The notes: generated by a model from the letters alone, not told the origin. DNA of 64,000 nt from Lineus longissimus (GCF_910592395.1 NC_088320.1:12830501-12894500), one strand, 5' to 3'. Shown: positions 1-10,850, counted from the stretch's first letter. Numbers and translations are program-made.

Positions 1-1155
1 GTGCCACCGGGTTCTATGCTTAATGTATGAATTATATATTGTAAATGTAGCTCCACACAAGAAGCAGGAAATGCTGAAATGCTTACTGTTCTTGTGGGAA
101 TGAATGATGTGAGTTTCCAAAGCCTTTGGGGAGTACGCAAAAAAGTTACAAAGAGAACATTCGATTTTGTCACCCATGACGGATACTAATTCCGGCTATG
201 ATATTTCTGATCTACAAAAAAGCAATGAACCAGACAGATTGAAGTCACCCACCTAAGGCAATGATACTAAATCCAAATGATGCTAAACGTGAATTTCTGC
301 GTTAAGCAAAACATAATAATGATGCAAAGTGCTGTGAAGCTGTTAACTATTATTCCCTGGCTTCCAATTGTTGTCTCTGTTCTGTTCACTTCGATACCCA
401 GTTCTCTACACTTTTCAATGGTTTCATTGTACTGTCCAACCTGCTCAGATAAGAAGACAATTACTCCCTTATTCAACGCCATTTCATTTTCATTTATTGA
501 AAAACAGATTGGAATAATGCCTGCTGCGTTAAAATAATTTGCATTTCTAATTTTACAGAATAGAATTTTAAGCCTAATCAATCTGGAAGAGGAAAAATGA
601 ATCAGTAGACCGATTTAAATACACAAATAATGAACAGCTGCTGTTTGACATACCGGTACTGGGTGTATGACAAGACAATGACATAGGCCTATAGTCTACT
701 GGGGCGCGTGCCCATGCACGAGCAGCGCGCAGCCTCAATCATACACACCACAATGCATGGTGGCCTTTGTACATGTTGTATGTCATGTATACCGATAGTC
801 CTAATGTCAGTTGTCACAGTGACCGGGCATGCCAGTTTTTTTAGGCCACGATTGCCAAAAGGTGCGAGTGCGATGTGGGCAACCGAGAATGTCAAAAGGA
901 CCTATGCATCATACTCTCCGCAGTTACCAACTGGAGACATCTTCATTAAATCGGGAAATCGGGTGAATTTAGAGGATTTGAGGGCCACACGAGCTTATAC
1001 CTTTTTGCTGGCAGAGACGCGTGTCGACTGACCTTGACTAGATTTGGAACGCTTCATGATGCATCACGGATACAGAACACTCCCGAGACACGGCGGCCGT
1101 TTAGTGGGTGTTCCGCGCTGCGCCTATCCCGTTCATCATTCTCCGCAGGTGTTCT
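1..1155. other. Left edge, no gene recognised
   Basis: I see no recognisable gene here. One - strand open stretch (about 555 to 350) reads as an amphipathic, protein-like sequence and is preceded on its own strand by a pyrimidine tract ending in CAG, so it could be a single exon. I cannot assign it to a family, and no matching donor or neighbouring exon is evident. The other open frames in this stretch overlap one another on both strands and have no domain signature. Confidence 0.4.
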
Positions 1156-2605
1156 GGTAACGTTACTTAACTGTTGCCGGTTTAGAAAGACAATTTTTGA
1201 ACACGCGGGAAACACATGTGGCACAGACAATTTTCTCTCGAACAGAACTAGAACATATATAAATCACGAGAACACGTTAAGCACACGAGAGAACGCGAGG
1301 AAATGTTCAATCTAATGTTGAGCCGGTGTTCCGATAGTGTCTCACTTTTTACAGTGTACAGTGGAAAGTGTGGAAACCAGAATGGTCTAAAACTTGCACG
1401 AGATATATACACAATGGCTCCCAACGATCTCATGCCAGAAACAACCCAAATTAACATACCCAAGCTTTATTAATCCGTTACAAAATGTACTGAATTGAAC
1501 TAGATTGATCGTGACTGAAGAGTCTTAGTTACCATGCCTGTTGTAATATGCACATGACAAAATGAATGAATGATGAGAGACACTTGATGGAAGACAGTAA
1601 GATCACCTAGAAATCCACTACTTGTGATGGAAAAGAATACTACGTCTTTTCTCACCTAAGATACCATAAAGCAGAATGGGATCCCTTAGATTTGTATTTA
1701 CTAATAAAACATAATACTGATAGTACACAATTGAGATTAATAAGTATGAGGGTGTATTCCATCCACAATAAATGATCTTAAAGAGGAAGTTAGGGTATAA
1801 AAGGCCCCCCCCCCTCAAACAATCGGAACAATACGGTGGCAGATTCAAACCAGTTCAGAGCAGAAACCAAAAAAAATAACGGTAACGTTACTTAACTGTT
1901 GCCGGTTTGGAAAGACAATTTTTGAACACGCGGGAAACACATGTGGCACAGACAATTTTCTCTCGAACAGAACTAGAACATATATAAATCACGAGAACAC
2001 GTTAAGCACACGAGAGAACGCGAGGAAATGTTCAATCTAATGTTGAGCCGGTGTTCCGATAGTGTCTCACTTTTTACAGTGTACAGTGGAAAGTGTGGAA
2101 ACCAGAATGGTCTAAAACTTGCACGAGATATATACACAATGGCTCCCAACGATCTCATGCCAGAAACAACCCAAATTAACATACCCAAGCTTTATTAATC
2201 CGTTACAAAATGTACTGAATTGAACTAGATTGATCGTGACTGAAGAGTCTTAGTTACCATGCCTGTTGTAATATGCACATGACAAAATGAATGAATGATG
2301 AGAGACACTTGACGGAAGACAGTAAGATCACCTAGAAATCCACTACTTGTGATGGAAAAGAATACTACGTCTTTTCTCACCTAAGATACCATAAAGCAGA
2401 ATGGGATCCCTTAGATTTGTATTTACTAATAAAACATAATACTGATAGTACACAATTGAGATTAATAAGTATGAGGGTGTATTCCATCCACAATAAATGA
2501 TCTTAAAGAGGAAGTTAGGGTATAAAAGGCCCCCCCCCCCCTCAAACAATCGGAACAATACGGTGGCAGATTCAAACCAGTTCAGAGCAGAAACCAAAAA
2601 AAATA
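1156..2605. repeat. Tandem duplication, two 725-bp copies
   Basis: Copy 1 spans 1156-1880 and copy 2 spans 1881-2605. They are almost identical, with only scattered single-base differences and a one-base change in a poly-C tract. Each copy holds two TATA-like boxes: CATATATAAAT (near 1254 and 1979) and TATAAAAGG (near 1797 and 2522). The unit matches no coding family I recognise. The identical - strand open frames (1248-1463 and 1973-2188; 1618-1848 and 2343-2597) are by-products of the duplication. Two abutting LTRs of a retroelement were considered, but no TG..CA ends or flanking target duplication are visible. Confidence 0.95.
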
Positions 2606-4200
2606 CTTCTATCCCGAGTATCTAGATAATTGATGCATATATGCTCATGATATTTGCACATCATATACATGAATGAACTATAAACAGTTTCAGTCCTTTA
2701 ATACCTTAAACAAAATTGGACATTCATGAGAATCAAAACACTTTTGAAGAAAATCGTTAGTTAGAAAATGCATACAATTATCCTATGGTCCGCCACTTCA
2801 GTACTGTCATATCTAACCGATTCTTCTTCTGTGGGCGGGTCTCTACAAGAACCCCTCTAAAACGTAGATTAACTTAATAAACGCAAATGTCTGAATATAA
2901 TAACTTTGTTCACATAAACTGCCTCCTGATGCGATCCTGCATACACGGCGAACCATTTACAACTCTCCCGTACGTACTACACGTGCTACAATTTACAAAC
3001 AAACCAACGTCACCTGCGCCTCGGCCAATCAGGACGCGAGCACAACAGATGGCGCGACATTACGACAAAATATAAACATTTATGCGAGGTGACGAACAGC
3101 CGTAAAATATGATTCAGAAAACCGATGTTTAAACTACAAAGACAGGGAAATATGAAATGAACACACAGGTTTGATTCTGCATTGCAACACGAATCAAACC
3201 TGATGCTTAGTTTAGAAAGAGCTGAATGAGGAAGGTCGTAATCATCGACGGAAGACGGGGCAAAAGGCCGAATTTCGGCGAGAATACACAGTGAAATATA
3301 CACGTAGAAACCGCGCAACAAGAAAGTACGACGACGGAAATACTTATACATTATACCAAAACCTAATCAGAGGATACAAATACATATCTCCAACAAGTTT
3401 CCATAACTATACTCAATTTCAAACCGTAGTTAACAAAGAAAATAGAAGTGCGTCTGCACAGTTTACTTACATAAATTATCTTCCGGAAGAATCGCTTCCA
3501 AATGTGGGCGAACGTCGCCATGACGACAGAAACAACTGGTTTTCCCCAGAATAAGCGTGGCACTCTGGCATTACAGTACCAAGCCAATTAGTGTGTTCTT
3601 TAGCCCGAATTGTAAACAAGAGCACATGGTATGTCAGAGCCACAATAACATTATTGATAAATCAAAGTGTCCTACCTCATTGCATTGTCTTTCCAATACT
3701 CCTGAGACATGTATTCTTTCAATTACAAACTGTGTCCACGACTGATACTATTCTGAGAATTTTCCTTCAAAACTCTGCAGGGAGTCCCAAAATATTACAT
3801 CATTCTCTTTTTTCATTGCATCAGCTGAAATATCACTATTTACTCCCCGAATTGACTCCAACCTCATACATGTCCTACAAGTTTCTAATCCTGTGGGAGT
3901 TCACCAACGAGAAGCATTCCACAGAGCATAATCTGAGCAACACTTGTTTGATGATATTCAAACATGGATCCAATCAAGCCTGCAGAATACTGGACAATTC
4001 CTGTCCTTTCAGTCAAATAAATACTTTTACACATGAGATGAAGGGTTTTGTGGACTTCCGAGACACAATCGTATCATATTGTTTTGAGGTAATATCCAAA
4101 TCATTTGTCTTGCCATTAGGACGAATTCTTTAACTTAATTATCGCAAAGGAGAATGAATAGGTTTGTAAATGCAGCTGTTTCTATTGCTGTGCAAAGAAG
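2606..4200. other. No gene recognised
   Basis: The stretch contains a short inverted repeat near 3168-3205 and several overlapping open frames, the longest at 3591-4133 (+, 180 codons). None shows a domain I recognise. The 3' part abuts the Polinton capsid remnant, so the Polinton may extend leftward here, but no element terminus could be found. Confidence 0.35.
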
Positions 4201-4328
4201 ATGCAACACCCCATGTTAAAATCATACAATATTTTAATGTTTCTAGCTTTATGGCTTACCGTAGGGAGTCTATACAACAACCACAACTGCGAATATGAAC
4301 TATCAATTGAAAAATATCTGTCTGGAAT

Positions 4329-6072
4329 GGTAGTTGATAAAACTTGGAATCAGTGAAACCATGTAACCTGTGCTAAACCATGGAATAGTCAGTACTAAAC
4401 CGTGGAATCACTGTGCAAGTACCTCGTGAAATCGGGTGCGTTCCTTCCACAATTTATACCCTTCCAACTGCCAGTCTCGTCCCAGCTTACTTTATTGATA
4501 GCAATTTGCCAGTAGTTCCAGAAACCACCTTTTTGTGGAGGATGACGTCATCATGGAATGCATTTAAAATACGTTGTTGTCGGGTAGGTGTAAACTGTGG
4601 ACGAAAGTGTGGACGAAAGTGTGGACAGCGGCCCTCTAAGTTTGGTGGGCTGGCATTTCTTTGTCTTTCAATATATTTAAAAGAAATTGCAGTATATTAT
4701 GCATTATAATCTTTTTAATGGGTCAGCGAAAGAAAAAAAGAAAAAAAAAAATTTTGATGGGTGATTTTGATCAATGAGTGGACGGGCGTTTTTGAAGGTT
4801 TTCGAAGTGGCCTTTGACTTTGTGGACGGGGAAATGCGAGGTCTAGTGTCCAAATGTGGACTAATTATCAAATAATTTGTTGAAACTGTGATATTTCTAA
4901 CTAGTCCAAATAATATTCTTTCACAAAAACTACTTTTATTTGAATGACATTGACAATATCATTCAGTTGTAGGCCAAAATAGTTGGCCCTCTCTCAGCTG
5001 CTCAGAGCCATTTTCTTTGATCCAAGATGGCGGCTCTGGGTACATCATACGGGAAGGTGTAAACTGTGGACGAACGTGTGGACGCCATCTTGCAATTTCT
5101 GCAATTACTGCAATTACTGCAATTTCTTTTAAATATATTGAAAGACAAAGAAATGCCAGCCCACCAAACTTAGAGGGCCGCTGTCCACACTTTCGTCCAC
5201 ACTTTCGTCCACACTTTCGTCCATAGTTTACACCTACCCGTTGTTGTCGTTAAAAAATAAACTTATATTCATGACGGGCCGCAATTGCAAATATCTAATG
5301 ATTTCTTTTCAATGAAAGCAAAAGAAAGGTTTTGTGATTGTTTTGTATTCCATATACTAAAATAAAACGTTTTTATTAGAAGAATCATTTTGTATAATAT
5401 AATGCTCTGATTAAGCTTGGTAGGTAGGACAAACATGTACACGGGAATCACTGAAAAAATGTGTCCGCTTAGAACTGGTGACATCACGAAAATATCTCTA
5501 CATCCCTCGATGTGTACATGAAAATGTACGAAATCGCTCACCGTGACGGAATTTGTTCTCATTTTTCATCTCCAAACCCGGCTAAAACCTTCGGTTATAA
5601 ATCTTCTTATACGTTTCTTGTCATGTTTAAGATGATGTGCGGATAAGTGCCAACCGGTACTGCATGATGTAGTCAATCTTCTCTGTATCACCCTGTATGA
5701 TCACACCGCTCCGTAGTTCAAATAGGCCCTGTGTGGTGGCGTAGTAAGCGGAGCGCTGATTGGTCCATGTTATGGGTGTGTAGTGGGCGTGTCGTGACGT
5801 GCATGCCCATATTTGGGAGATTAGTAATGTACACTGGAGGCGAGGTATGACTGGGTTGTTCTAAAATATAGATTGTTGAATCGGAAATGTGACTGATTTC
5901 TAAACTACCGTCAAATTCCGATCTGATCATGTTAAAATAAGCTCCAAATATTGATTCCTAACCACCTTAGGTTCCAATGGTATTATTTCATGTTTTTATG
6001 CATTTTTAGGACTGATTCCATGGTTTAGCACAGGTTACATGGTTTCGCTGATTCCAAGTTTTATCAACTACC
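4329..6072. mobile_element. Non-autonomous TIR element, 1.74 kb (Mutator-like TSD)
   Basis: Inverted repeats of roughly 57 bp or more, beginning GGTAGTTGATAAAACTTGG, lie at 4329-4386 and in reverse at about 6015-6072. The flanks carry a perfect 9-bp target duplication, GTCTGGAAT (4320-4328 and 6073-6081). There is no transposase. A 9-bp duplication with long TIRs is typical of Mutator-like elements; that superfamily call is inferred from TSD length only. The element separates the major-capsid remnant on its right from sequence at 4200-4320 that may be the same gene. It contains a second inverted-repeat element at 4582-5239. Confidence 0.85.
4582..5239. mobile_element. Nested MITE, 658 bp, with minisatellite ends
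   Basis: The termini GGGTAGGTGTAAAC and GTTTACACCTACCC face each other, with a perfect 9-bp duplication GTTGTTGTC outside (4573-4581 and 5240-5248). The TIRs are about 110 bp long and start with two or three copies of a 12-bp unit (GTGGACGAAAGT), followed by a stretch that includes TTTGGTGGGCTGGCATTTCT. The element sits wholly inside the 1.74-kb TIR element, so it arrived later. It is non-coding; open frames at 4413-4709 and 5017-5226 are artefacts of the inverted repeats. Confidence 0.9.
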
Positions 6073-6081
6073 GTCTGGAAT

Positions 6082-6576
6082 ATGGAACAGTTACACACGA
6101 GAGAGTTGCGAGGCAATTGCTCAATAATTTCTATTCTGGGGTTTCGGTATTTTATGATTGGATTGATCATTTTAAGACTCTAAGCATAGATGCAGATACA
6201 ACTTTGATTAATGAAAACATTAATTATCCAATACGATCCATTAAGGGAATTTTGCTACTATTTGTAACCACACATAACGATGGTGCAAGGGAAAGTGAAG
6301 AATTCGACAATCCAGGAATTTCAAATTTGAAAGTTACAATCGAAGGAATCGCCGATAAACTCCACCCCGAAGGAATGAGGTCACTAGATCAGTGGGAGGA
6401 AGCGAAAAAAACAGTTCATGTCCGAAGATCTTAAGAAGACACACGACTGTAATTTAACTTTTGAAAAGTATAATGGTGATAATAACTTATTTGGGCAGTG
6501 GATTGACTTGAAAACCACAGAAGATAATAATTCACATGGTAGTGGGAGAGCTATATTGTTTCAGACGCACAATTAA
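6082..6576 (+). pseudogene. Polinton/adintovirus-like major capsid protein, fragment
   Basis: The predicted protein resembles the hexon-like double-jelly-roll capsid protein of Polintons/adintoviruses. Recognisable blocks are YPIRSIKGILLLF (near 6220-6260), a segment NPGISNLKVTIEG, and LFGQWIDLKTTEDNNSHGSGR split across 6490-6550. The family forms the icosahedral shell. Only an internal portion is present: the intact protein is usually several times longer. A frameshift near 6415 moves the reading from the frame open at 6039 to the next frame, ending at TAA 6574-6576. The ATG at 6039 lies inside the transposon end and is not the true start. It is followed by the small membrane protein and the ATPase on the same strand, as expected for this element type. 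Confidence 0.75.
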
Positions 6577-6667
6577 ATGCTCAAAATTCTCAAATTCTGA
6601 GTGTCATGCACTAATTACATTGTATTAGGTGCGTTGCATTAATTACCTAATTCTTTGTGGTTTATAA
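6577..6667. other. Spacer between capsid and membrane-protein remnants
   Basis: A short AT-rich spacer containing the direct repeat GCA(C)TAATTAC (near 6608-6650). No regulatory signal can be defined. Confidence 0.4.
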
Positions 6668-6903
6668 ATGGAGACAATAGATAAGAAAGATATTGTGAAT
6701 ATGCTTTACAGAAGTTTTGTCTTATTGGGAATTACTATTGGTTACAGCATTGTGATGAGAAGGTTTTTTTAATGAAATTTGGCGATCCGAGCCAGGCAGA
6801 TAGCAATGAATTTCTCAAACTCGGTTTTGTGGTTACAATTGGTAATTTATCTGCAGAATACTTATACGACAATAGTCTCATACCATGGAATCCCATGAAA
6901 TAA
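6668..6903 (+). pseudogene. Small Polinton-type transmembrane protein, frameshifted
   Basis: An ATG at 6668 opens a short hydrophobic protein with one predicted membrane span (SFVLLGITIGYSIV). The frame breaks in a T homopolymer near 6765 and resumes at 6772 to TAA 6901-6903. The second part contains MKFGDP and a segment KLGFVVTIGNLSAEYL. I recognise this layout (one membrane span, a (K/R)MxxGDP-like motif, then a second hydrophobic block) from small conserved proteins in Polintons; the function is unknown. Its place between capsid and ATPase genes supports the assignment. The protein is about 75 residues in total. Confidence 0.55.
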
Positions 6904-6961
6904 ATCCCTTTGATATATGAAATAAATCCAGAGATCCTCATTTTTTATTGACGAACATTTT

Positions 6962-7384
6962 AATGCAATTATTTCTGGTTGTACAAATTGTGGAAAAACT
7001 CACTTCGTCCTAGATTTGTTGGAGACTTACCACAACGGACATTTCGAAAACATTGTTTTGTTTTTCCCAACCTTTGAACACAATCAAACATGCAAAAATG
7101 ACTATCAAAGATCGAAACCTCATTTTTATTGAGCCTGACTGTGTGAAAAACGACATGAATAAAACATTTCTAGTTTTAATAAAAGTTTACAAAGGTTCAA
7201 ATACTCTTTTTATCATTGATGACTGTGCTAATTTGCAGGACAGTAAAAATAAGGCTAGTGAACTTTGTAACTTGGCGTTTTCAGGAAGGCATTACGGAAT
7301 TACTAAATGGGTGTTAGTTCAAAAATACAACTCTTTTGTGAAGGACTTCTGGGAGAATATACATATGTTAGTACTATGTTTTAA
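6962..7384 (+). pseudogene. Polinton/adintovirus-like genome-packaging ATPase, N-terminal part
   Basis: This is a FtsK/HerA-type (A32-like) packaging ATPase that would pump DNA into the capsid. The P-loop SGCTNCGKT begins at about 6974, and the Walker B segment TLFIIDDCA is near 7207-7233. Downstream is the family block LAFSGRHYGITKWVLVQKYN. A frameshift lies between about 7100 and 7130: the P-loop frame stops there, and the Walker B part continues in the frame open from 7053. The gene is cut at TTAA 7381-7384 by a piggyBac-like insertion; the C-terminus lies on the far side at 10062. The protein is about 140 residues before the break. Confidence 0.85.
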
Positions 7385-8639
7385 CCCTTTAAGGACTAAC
7401 AGAGTTATAATTTTACCAGAGTCTTTCTATACAAGGGTCTGGTCACTGGTTTCAACATCAAAGACACCGCCCGTCTCGAACGACATGCGGTGGGACAGCG
7501 CTCTCTCGGATCACGTGGTACACCCAAGCCAACTTTTTACGGCATATCCGCCATTTTGGTTCACTCGGAAAGTCATCGTCTCAATCTCTCTCACAAAAAC
7601 ATGTTTTTACTGCCTGAAGGATATCAAGAATCGCTTTGAGTTGCTAAAATCAAGATAGACTTTTATCTCACGGACAGTTAGGTATGTTTCAATTTGCGAT
7701 ATATGTTATTAGTTTTGCACCAATTGGTCATCTTTGTAGACTGTAGTTTTGACGGCGATTCGAAAAATGTCCAAATAGTTTTTTTTCTTCTCGCAGTTTT
7801 CCACATTTTTGTTGTTAGGCGTTCAGTATGATGTCGTTGTTGATTTGACTTTTTAAAAGATTCACATTGTTCTTTATGGTTTGATCTAACTTAATAATCG
7901 CGTGTGGTTAAAATTGAACTGAACAAACTGACGTTAGAGCGGGTTTTATTCGAGTCTCTGAAAAAAAACCTAAAAAACGCCTGAAGAAAACGAAAAATTA
8001 TCGGACAGACGAAAAGTTGTTGTTAGCAGTTAGCATGTTTATCGTGCAAATTTCATTATCATAGTACATTTGCTAATTAGATATAACTGTCTTCTTACTA
8101 AATAATCAACTCTTGTACCTTTTTAAGTTTTTAATCTTGAGTTATTATTATTACAAATTGGTCCCGTTTTCCTCAAATTGGTTCTGTCATTCAGCGGTTC
8201 AGTGTGTAGAGTACCCGGATGTATATGGCTTCATGCACAGGTCATGACAGATACTAGAAAAGGTTCGATGACAGGTTGAAATAAAATGTCATGCAAAGCA
8301 TCATACTCAAAAGTACTCAAATCCACTGTTGTGTTATGTGTGTGGTTTACATTACCTGCATTACTCATTATTTCTCGGCTCCCTGCAATGTATGCCATGT
8401 GTTGATAACTTTTGTAAACAATAACACAACAGCTTGTGTTGTATTTGTATTTGTTAATTTGTTTTTTAACCTAACTTAAGTAGGCCTGGGCCTTATAATT
8501 GTAATTCCTGATTTGAGTCACCTGATGAAATGAACTTATTCACTCTGTTGTTTTATTTACCAGTTGTAATTTTTGTTGTTTTATTTACCAGTTATAAATT
8601 ATGCTGTTTCACTTCTTCACTTTAGGTCTGGTTCCATCA

Positions 8640-9050
8640 TGCCGAATAAGAAAAAGGGTTCAAGGTCCAGGTTTACACGTCCCAAGAGCAAGAAAGATGA
8701 TAGGTTACCGAAGGCGTCAGTGTTAGATCCAGTTAGCGTGTTAGATCCAGTTCTCGAAAATTTCTGCAACACAGTTATGACTATGAGCACAAGGCTAGAA
8801 CCGGACGATCGACCTGCTGAAGTTATATTGACAGTGCCGACTTTTTTCGAGGCTATTTCTGTTGCTGATAGTGTCCCCCTTCCACGTGATTGGGTCAGGT
8901 TGAACGGGGATGATTCTGTCATTTTCTGTCAGCACTTTGTGATCGCTAATAGTGTGCCAGTTGTGCAGAAAAGTCTGGTCATTCAAAATGATGGATCTTT
9001 CCAGATTTTGGTGATGTCGAAACCGTTGCCAGCCAGGTTTTACTTCACTT
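8640..9050 (+). CDS. Unrecognised ORF inside the piggyBac element (possible captured gene)
   Basis: The ATG at 8640 follows a pyrimidine tract and TTTAG (8627-8631 region), which looks like a splice acceptor. The product starts with a very basic, nuclear-localisation-like segment (NKKKGSRSRFTRPKSKK), then a short direct repeat (VLDPVSVLDPV), then about 80 residues including VPLPRDWVRLNGDDSVIFC. I do not recognise the family. The frame stays open to 9253, but from about 9050 it overlaps a better-supported frame on the other strand, so the real end is probably near 9050 or at an intron there. It has nothing in common with a piggyBac transposase, so it may be cargo. Confidence 0.35.
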
Positions 9051-9404
9051 TATGTTTCTGGTATTACCCGGTAATAAAATGTTTTTATGTAAATCAAATT
9101 GTATTGATTTTTTTTTTTCACACACTGGACACTTCCATGATGACTTCTTCGGCTGAATGTTCTCTTCATCATGTTCTTCAACACATTCCGTATCAGAAAA
9201 AACATAATCAAAGTCATTTTGACCAAGACTATCGTGCATATCGTCTAAATTAACCGGAAAATCTTGAAAGACAACTCCCTCGTCCGCCATTTTTGTTGTT
9301 AGTGTCTTCCTCATTCGGAACGGTTCGGAGAAACTCGGTGAGCTTCGGTGAAAAAGCGTGCCACCATCGGAAGTTGATAGAACTGACTTACGACGTTTGC
9401 GCAA
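9045..9404 (-). CDS. Unrecognised acidic ORF with CxxC pair, inside the piggyBac element
   Basis: The - strand frame from 9404 has an internal ATG at about 9290 that starts a more protein-like segment (MADEGVVFQDF). It is rich in acidic residues and ends with SWKCPVCEKKKSIQFDLHKNI-like sequence, split here: WKCPVC then EKKKSIQFDLHKN. The CPVC pair followed by a histidine could be half of a zinc finger. It faces the + strand ORF tail to tail and overlaps its end. I do not recognise the protein. It could be a second captured exon or a degenerate part of the original transposase gene. Confidence 0.3.
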   Translation of the reverse strand: MRKRRKSVLSTSDGGTLFHRSSPSFSEPFRMRKTLTTKMADEGVVFQDFPVNLDDMHDSLGQNDFDYVFSDTECVEEHDEENIQPKKSSWKCPVCEKKKSIQFDLHKNILLPGNTRNIK

Positions 9405-9670
9405 AATTTAAGAAAAAATTAAAGGGCTTCATCTGGCTCCAGTTAATTGCCCGAGAGAGCCGTGTGATCAAAGGAAAGTTGCCGGTGACCAGACCCTTGT
9501 ATAGAAAGACTCTGATTTTACCAACCTCACGGACTAACAGAGTTTTGACTTGACAAAAATTATGTGACATCATCAATTCAAAGTGATTTTTGAAGAACAA
9601 GCATCAATGCCACAGCCTTGGTGTAATCGAACTTTTTTGAGCATTTTACGTCTAGTTTTTGAAAATGCAG

Positions 9671-9895
9671 TCATCTGGGGGGGGGGGGAGGGGGTATAAT
9701 GAACTCAAGGTCTGGTATTTCCGCAAAATCCTCATCTCCAGAATCAATGTCCGCCATAAGTTCCTCCAGAACGTCTTCTACAGACAGATTTCTTGTCATT
9801 TTGAAGTCTTGACGAAGTAGTCCCCAAAAAAATTGATAATTATCGACACTCAGAATCGCGCTACGAAGTCGCAATGAATAGCAAACTTGTAGCAT
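9671..9895 (-). pseudogene. piggyBac-type transposase N-terminus, truncated
   Basis: The - strand frame contains MTRNLSVEDVLEELM followed by an acidic run (ADIDSGDEDFAEIPD). This matches the usual start of piggyBac transposases: a short helical segment then a Asp/Glu/Ser-rich stretch. The frame runs into a poly-G/C tract near 9680 and nothing of the roughly 500-residue DDD catalytic domain follows. It lies just inside the right TIR and reads inward, as in autonomous piggyBac elements. Confidence is moderate because N-termini are poorly conserved. Confidence 0.45.
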
Positions 9896-10061
9896 ATGAT
9901 CTGGGGAATCCCCTCCGGGTGGTTATAAATAGCAAACTCAAACCATGGAATAAGCGGAACGAAGTATAGTCTGACAGCACAATATCTCGCCGGGCGGCGA
10001 GAGTAGTCCAGAACGTTGATTTTTGATCTCTCGCCGCCCGGCCAGAGTAGTCCTTCAAGGT

Positions 10062-10140
10062 TTAACAAAGATGAAGAGTCAATGAAAATGGCTTTAAAAC
10101 AACATTATTCCAAAAAATGAAAGGGATTCAATTTTAGATT
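10062..10140 (+). pseudogene. Packaging ATPase, C-terminal continuation after the piggyBac insertion
   Basis: Immediately after the right TTAA, codons equivalent to NKDEESMKMALKQHYS continue the ATPase in the frame that was open up to 7384, up to a TGA at about 10117. The same region of a second ATPase copy at 17229-17501 (SFNKNESAMKDALEE) aligns with this piece and confirms it. The last part, ending in an LRHPF-like block in relatives, is not readable here. Full-length relatives have roughly 220-260 residues. Confidence 0.7.
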
Positions 10141-10208
10141 TTTTAAAGAAAAAATAAGTCATCTAAGTTGATTTTACGTTTACAATTTCCAAGACCATTT
10201 TTAGTTCT

Positions 10209-10850
10209 TAAATGAGCAGAGAGTCTTGTGAAGATTTGATAGACGTCATAGTGGCCTCAATAACGACTAGCAGTCAGACTAACAATCAACTAAAGTTAAC
10301 TGAAAAGCAACTAAATCCGACTAAACCGCAGACAACTAGTCAAAATCCTATATCTCCTTGAAAAGTCATGTCTGAACAGTGTACACACGCAAAGGGAGAT
10401 ATTGAGGTTATAGTTGCCAATGGCAAGACAAATAAATTCACTGGGAAGCAATTAACGTTTAATGACCTTGACTATATGTCAGAAAAAGACATCTTAAAAT
10501 TTCACAAGCCTCCAGAGTTTATGACACTTTTAGCAAAACGGCCATCAAGTCTTATTCATCTTTATGTGTTGGGTTTTACCGAATTGTGACAGAGATAATC
10601 TCTACAGGGACCATAGGAACAATTACATCGTGATGAATGTTTTGGAGTGGTGGACTAGCATTCTTAATTTGAAAATGGGCGGGCTTATGGCCGTGGCTAC
10701 CACAAGTTTACTTACACTAAATAACCGTAACAGAGCATCAGTTCCTACAGATAGTCGACCATTAGTTATACAGGAAATAAATGCAGAATGGAGTGGACAA
10801 CCTGCAGGAGACAACACCCCAAGAGAAATACGTAACAACCTCTGAGTCAA
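10209..10850 (+). pseudogene. Conserved Polinton-type protein (putative minor virion protein), broken
   Basis: Pieces in three frames lie in order: MSRESCEDLIDVIV (10209), FTGKQLTFNDLDYMSEKDIL (about 10435-10495), and NNYIVMNVLEWWTS..LKMGGLMAVATTSLLT (about 10620-10715). The TFNDLDYMSEKDIL-type block followed by a hydrophobic segment is one I associate with a conserved protein next to the ATPase in Polintons. Its role is not established, and the name PY is sometimes used for proteins in this position. At least two frameshifts separate the pieces, and about 60 residues of the middle appear replaced. The transcription direction matches the capsid and ATPase remnants. Confidence 0.5.

Larger units (their letters stand above)
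7381..10065. mobile_element. piggyBac-like transposon, 2.68 kb, in the ATPase gene
   Basis: TTAA target duplications lie at 7381-7384 and 10062-10065. The element ends inside them match as inverted repeats: CCCTTTAAGGACTA on the left and, reversed, ACCTTGAAGGACTA on the right. TTAA targets with short TIRs beginning CC(C/T) are characteristic of piggyBac. A further perfect 29-bp inverted pair lies inside, at 7418-7446 and 9485-9513, containing TCTTTCTATACAAGGGTCTG. The right end also has a GC-rich hairpin (CTCGCC..GGCGAG near 9988-10040). The transposase is reduced to an N-terminal piece, and the interior carries two unrelated open frames facing each other. Removing the element would put the ATPase frame back in register. 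Confidence 0.85.

Noticed and set aside
1156-2605. Two LTRs of a retrotransposon placed back to back
   Set aside because: No TG..CA ends, primer site, polypurine tract or target duplication; a plain tandem duplication explains it better.
3591-4133. 180-codon + strand ORF
   Set aside because: It overlaps another open frame and shows no domain or splice context. Its length is within chance for this composition. It might be degenerate Polinton sequence, but nothing supports that.
9671-9700. Poly-G tract as a structural element (G-quadruplex)
   Set aside because: Similar homopolymer G/C tracts occur at 18317, 21588, 30680, 51867, 52009 and 61985. They look like generic simple sequence and their exact lengths may be unreliable.
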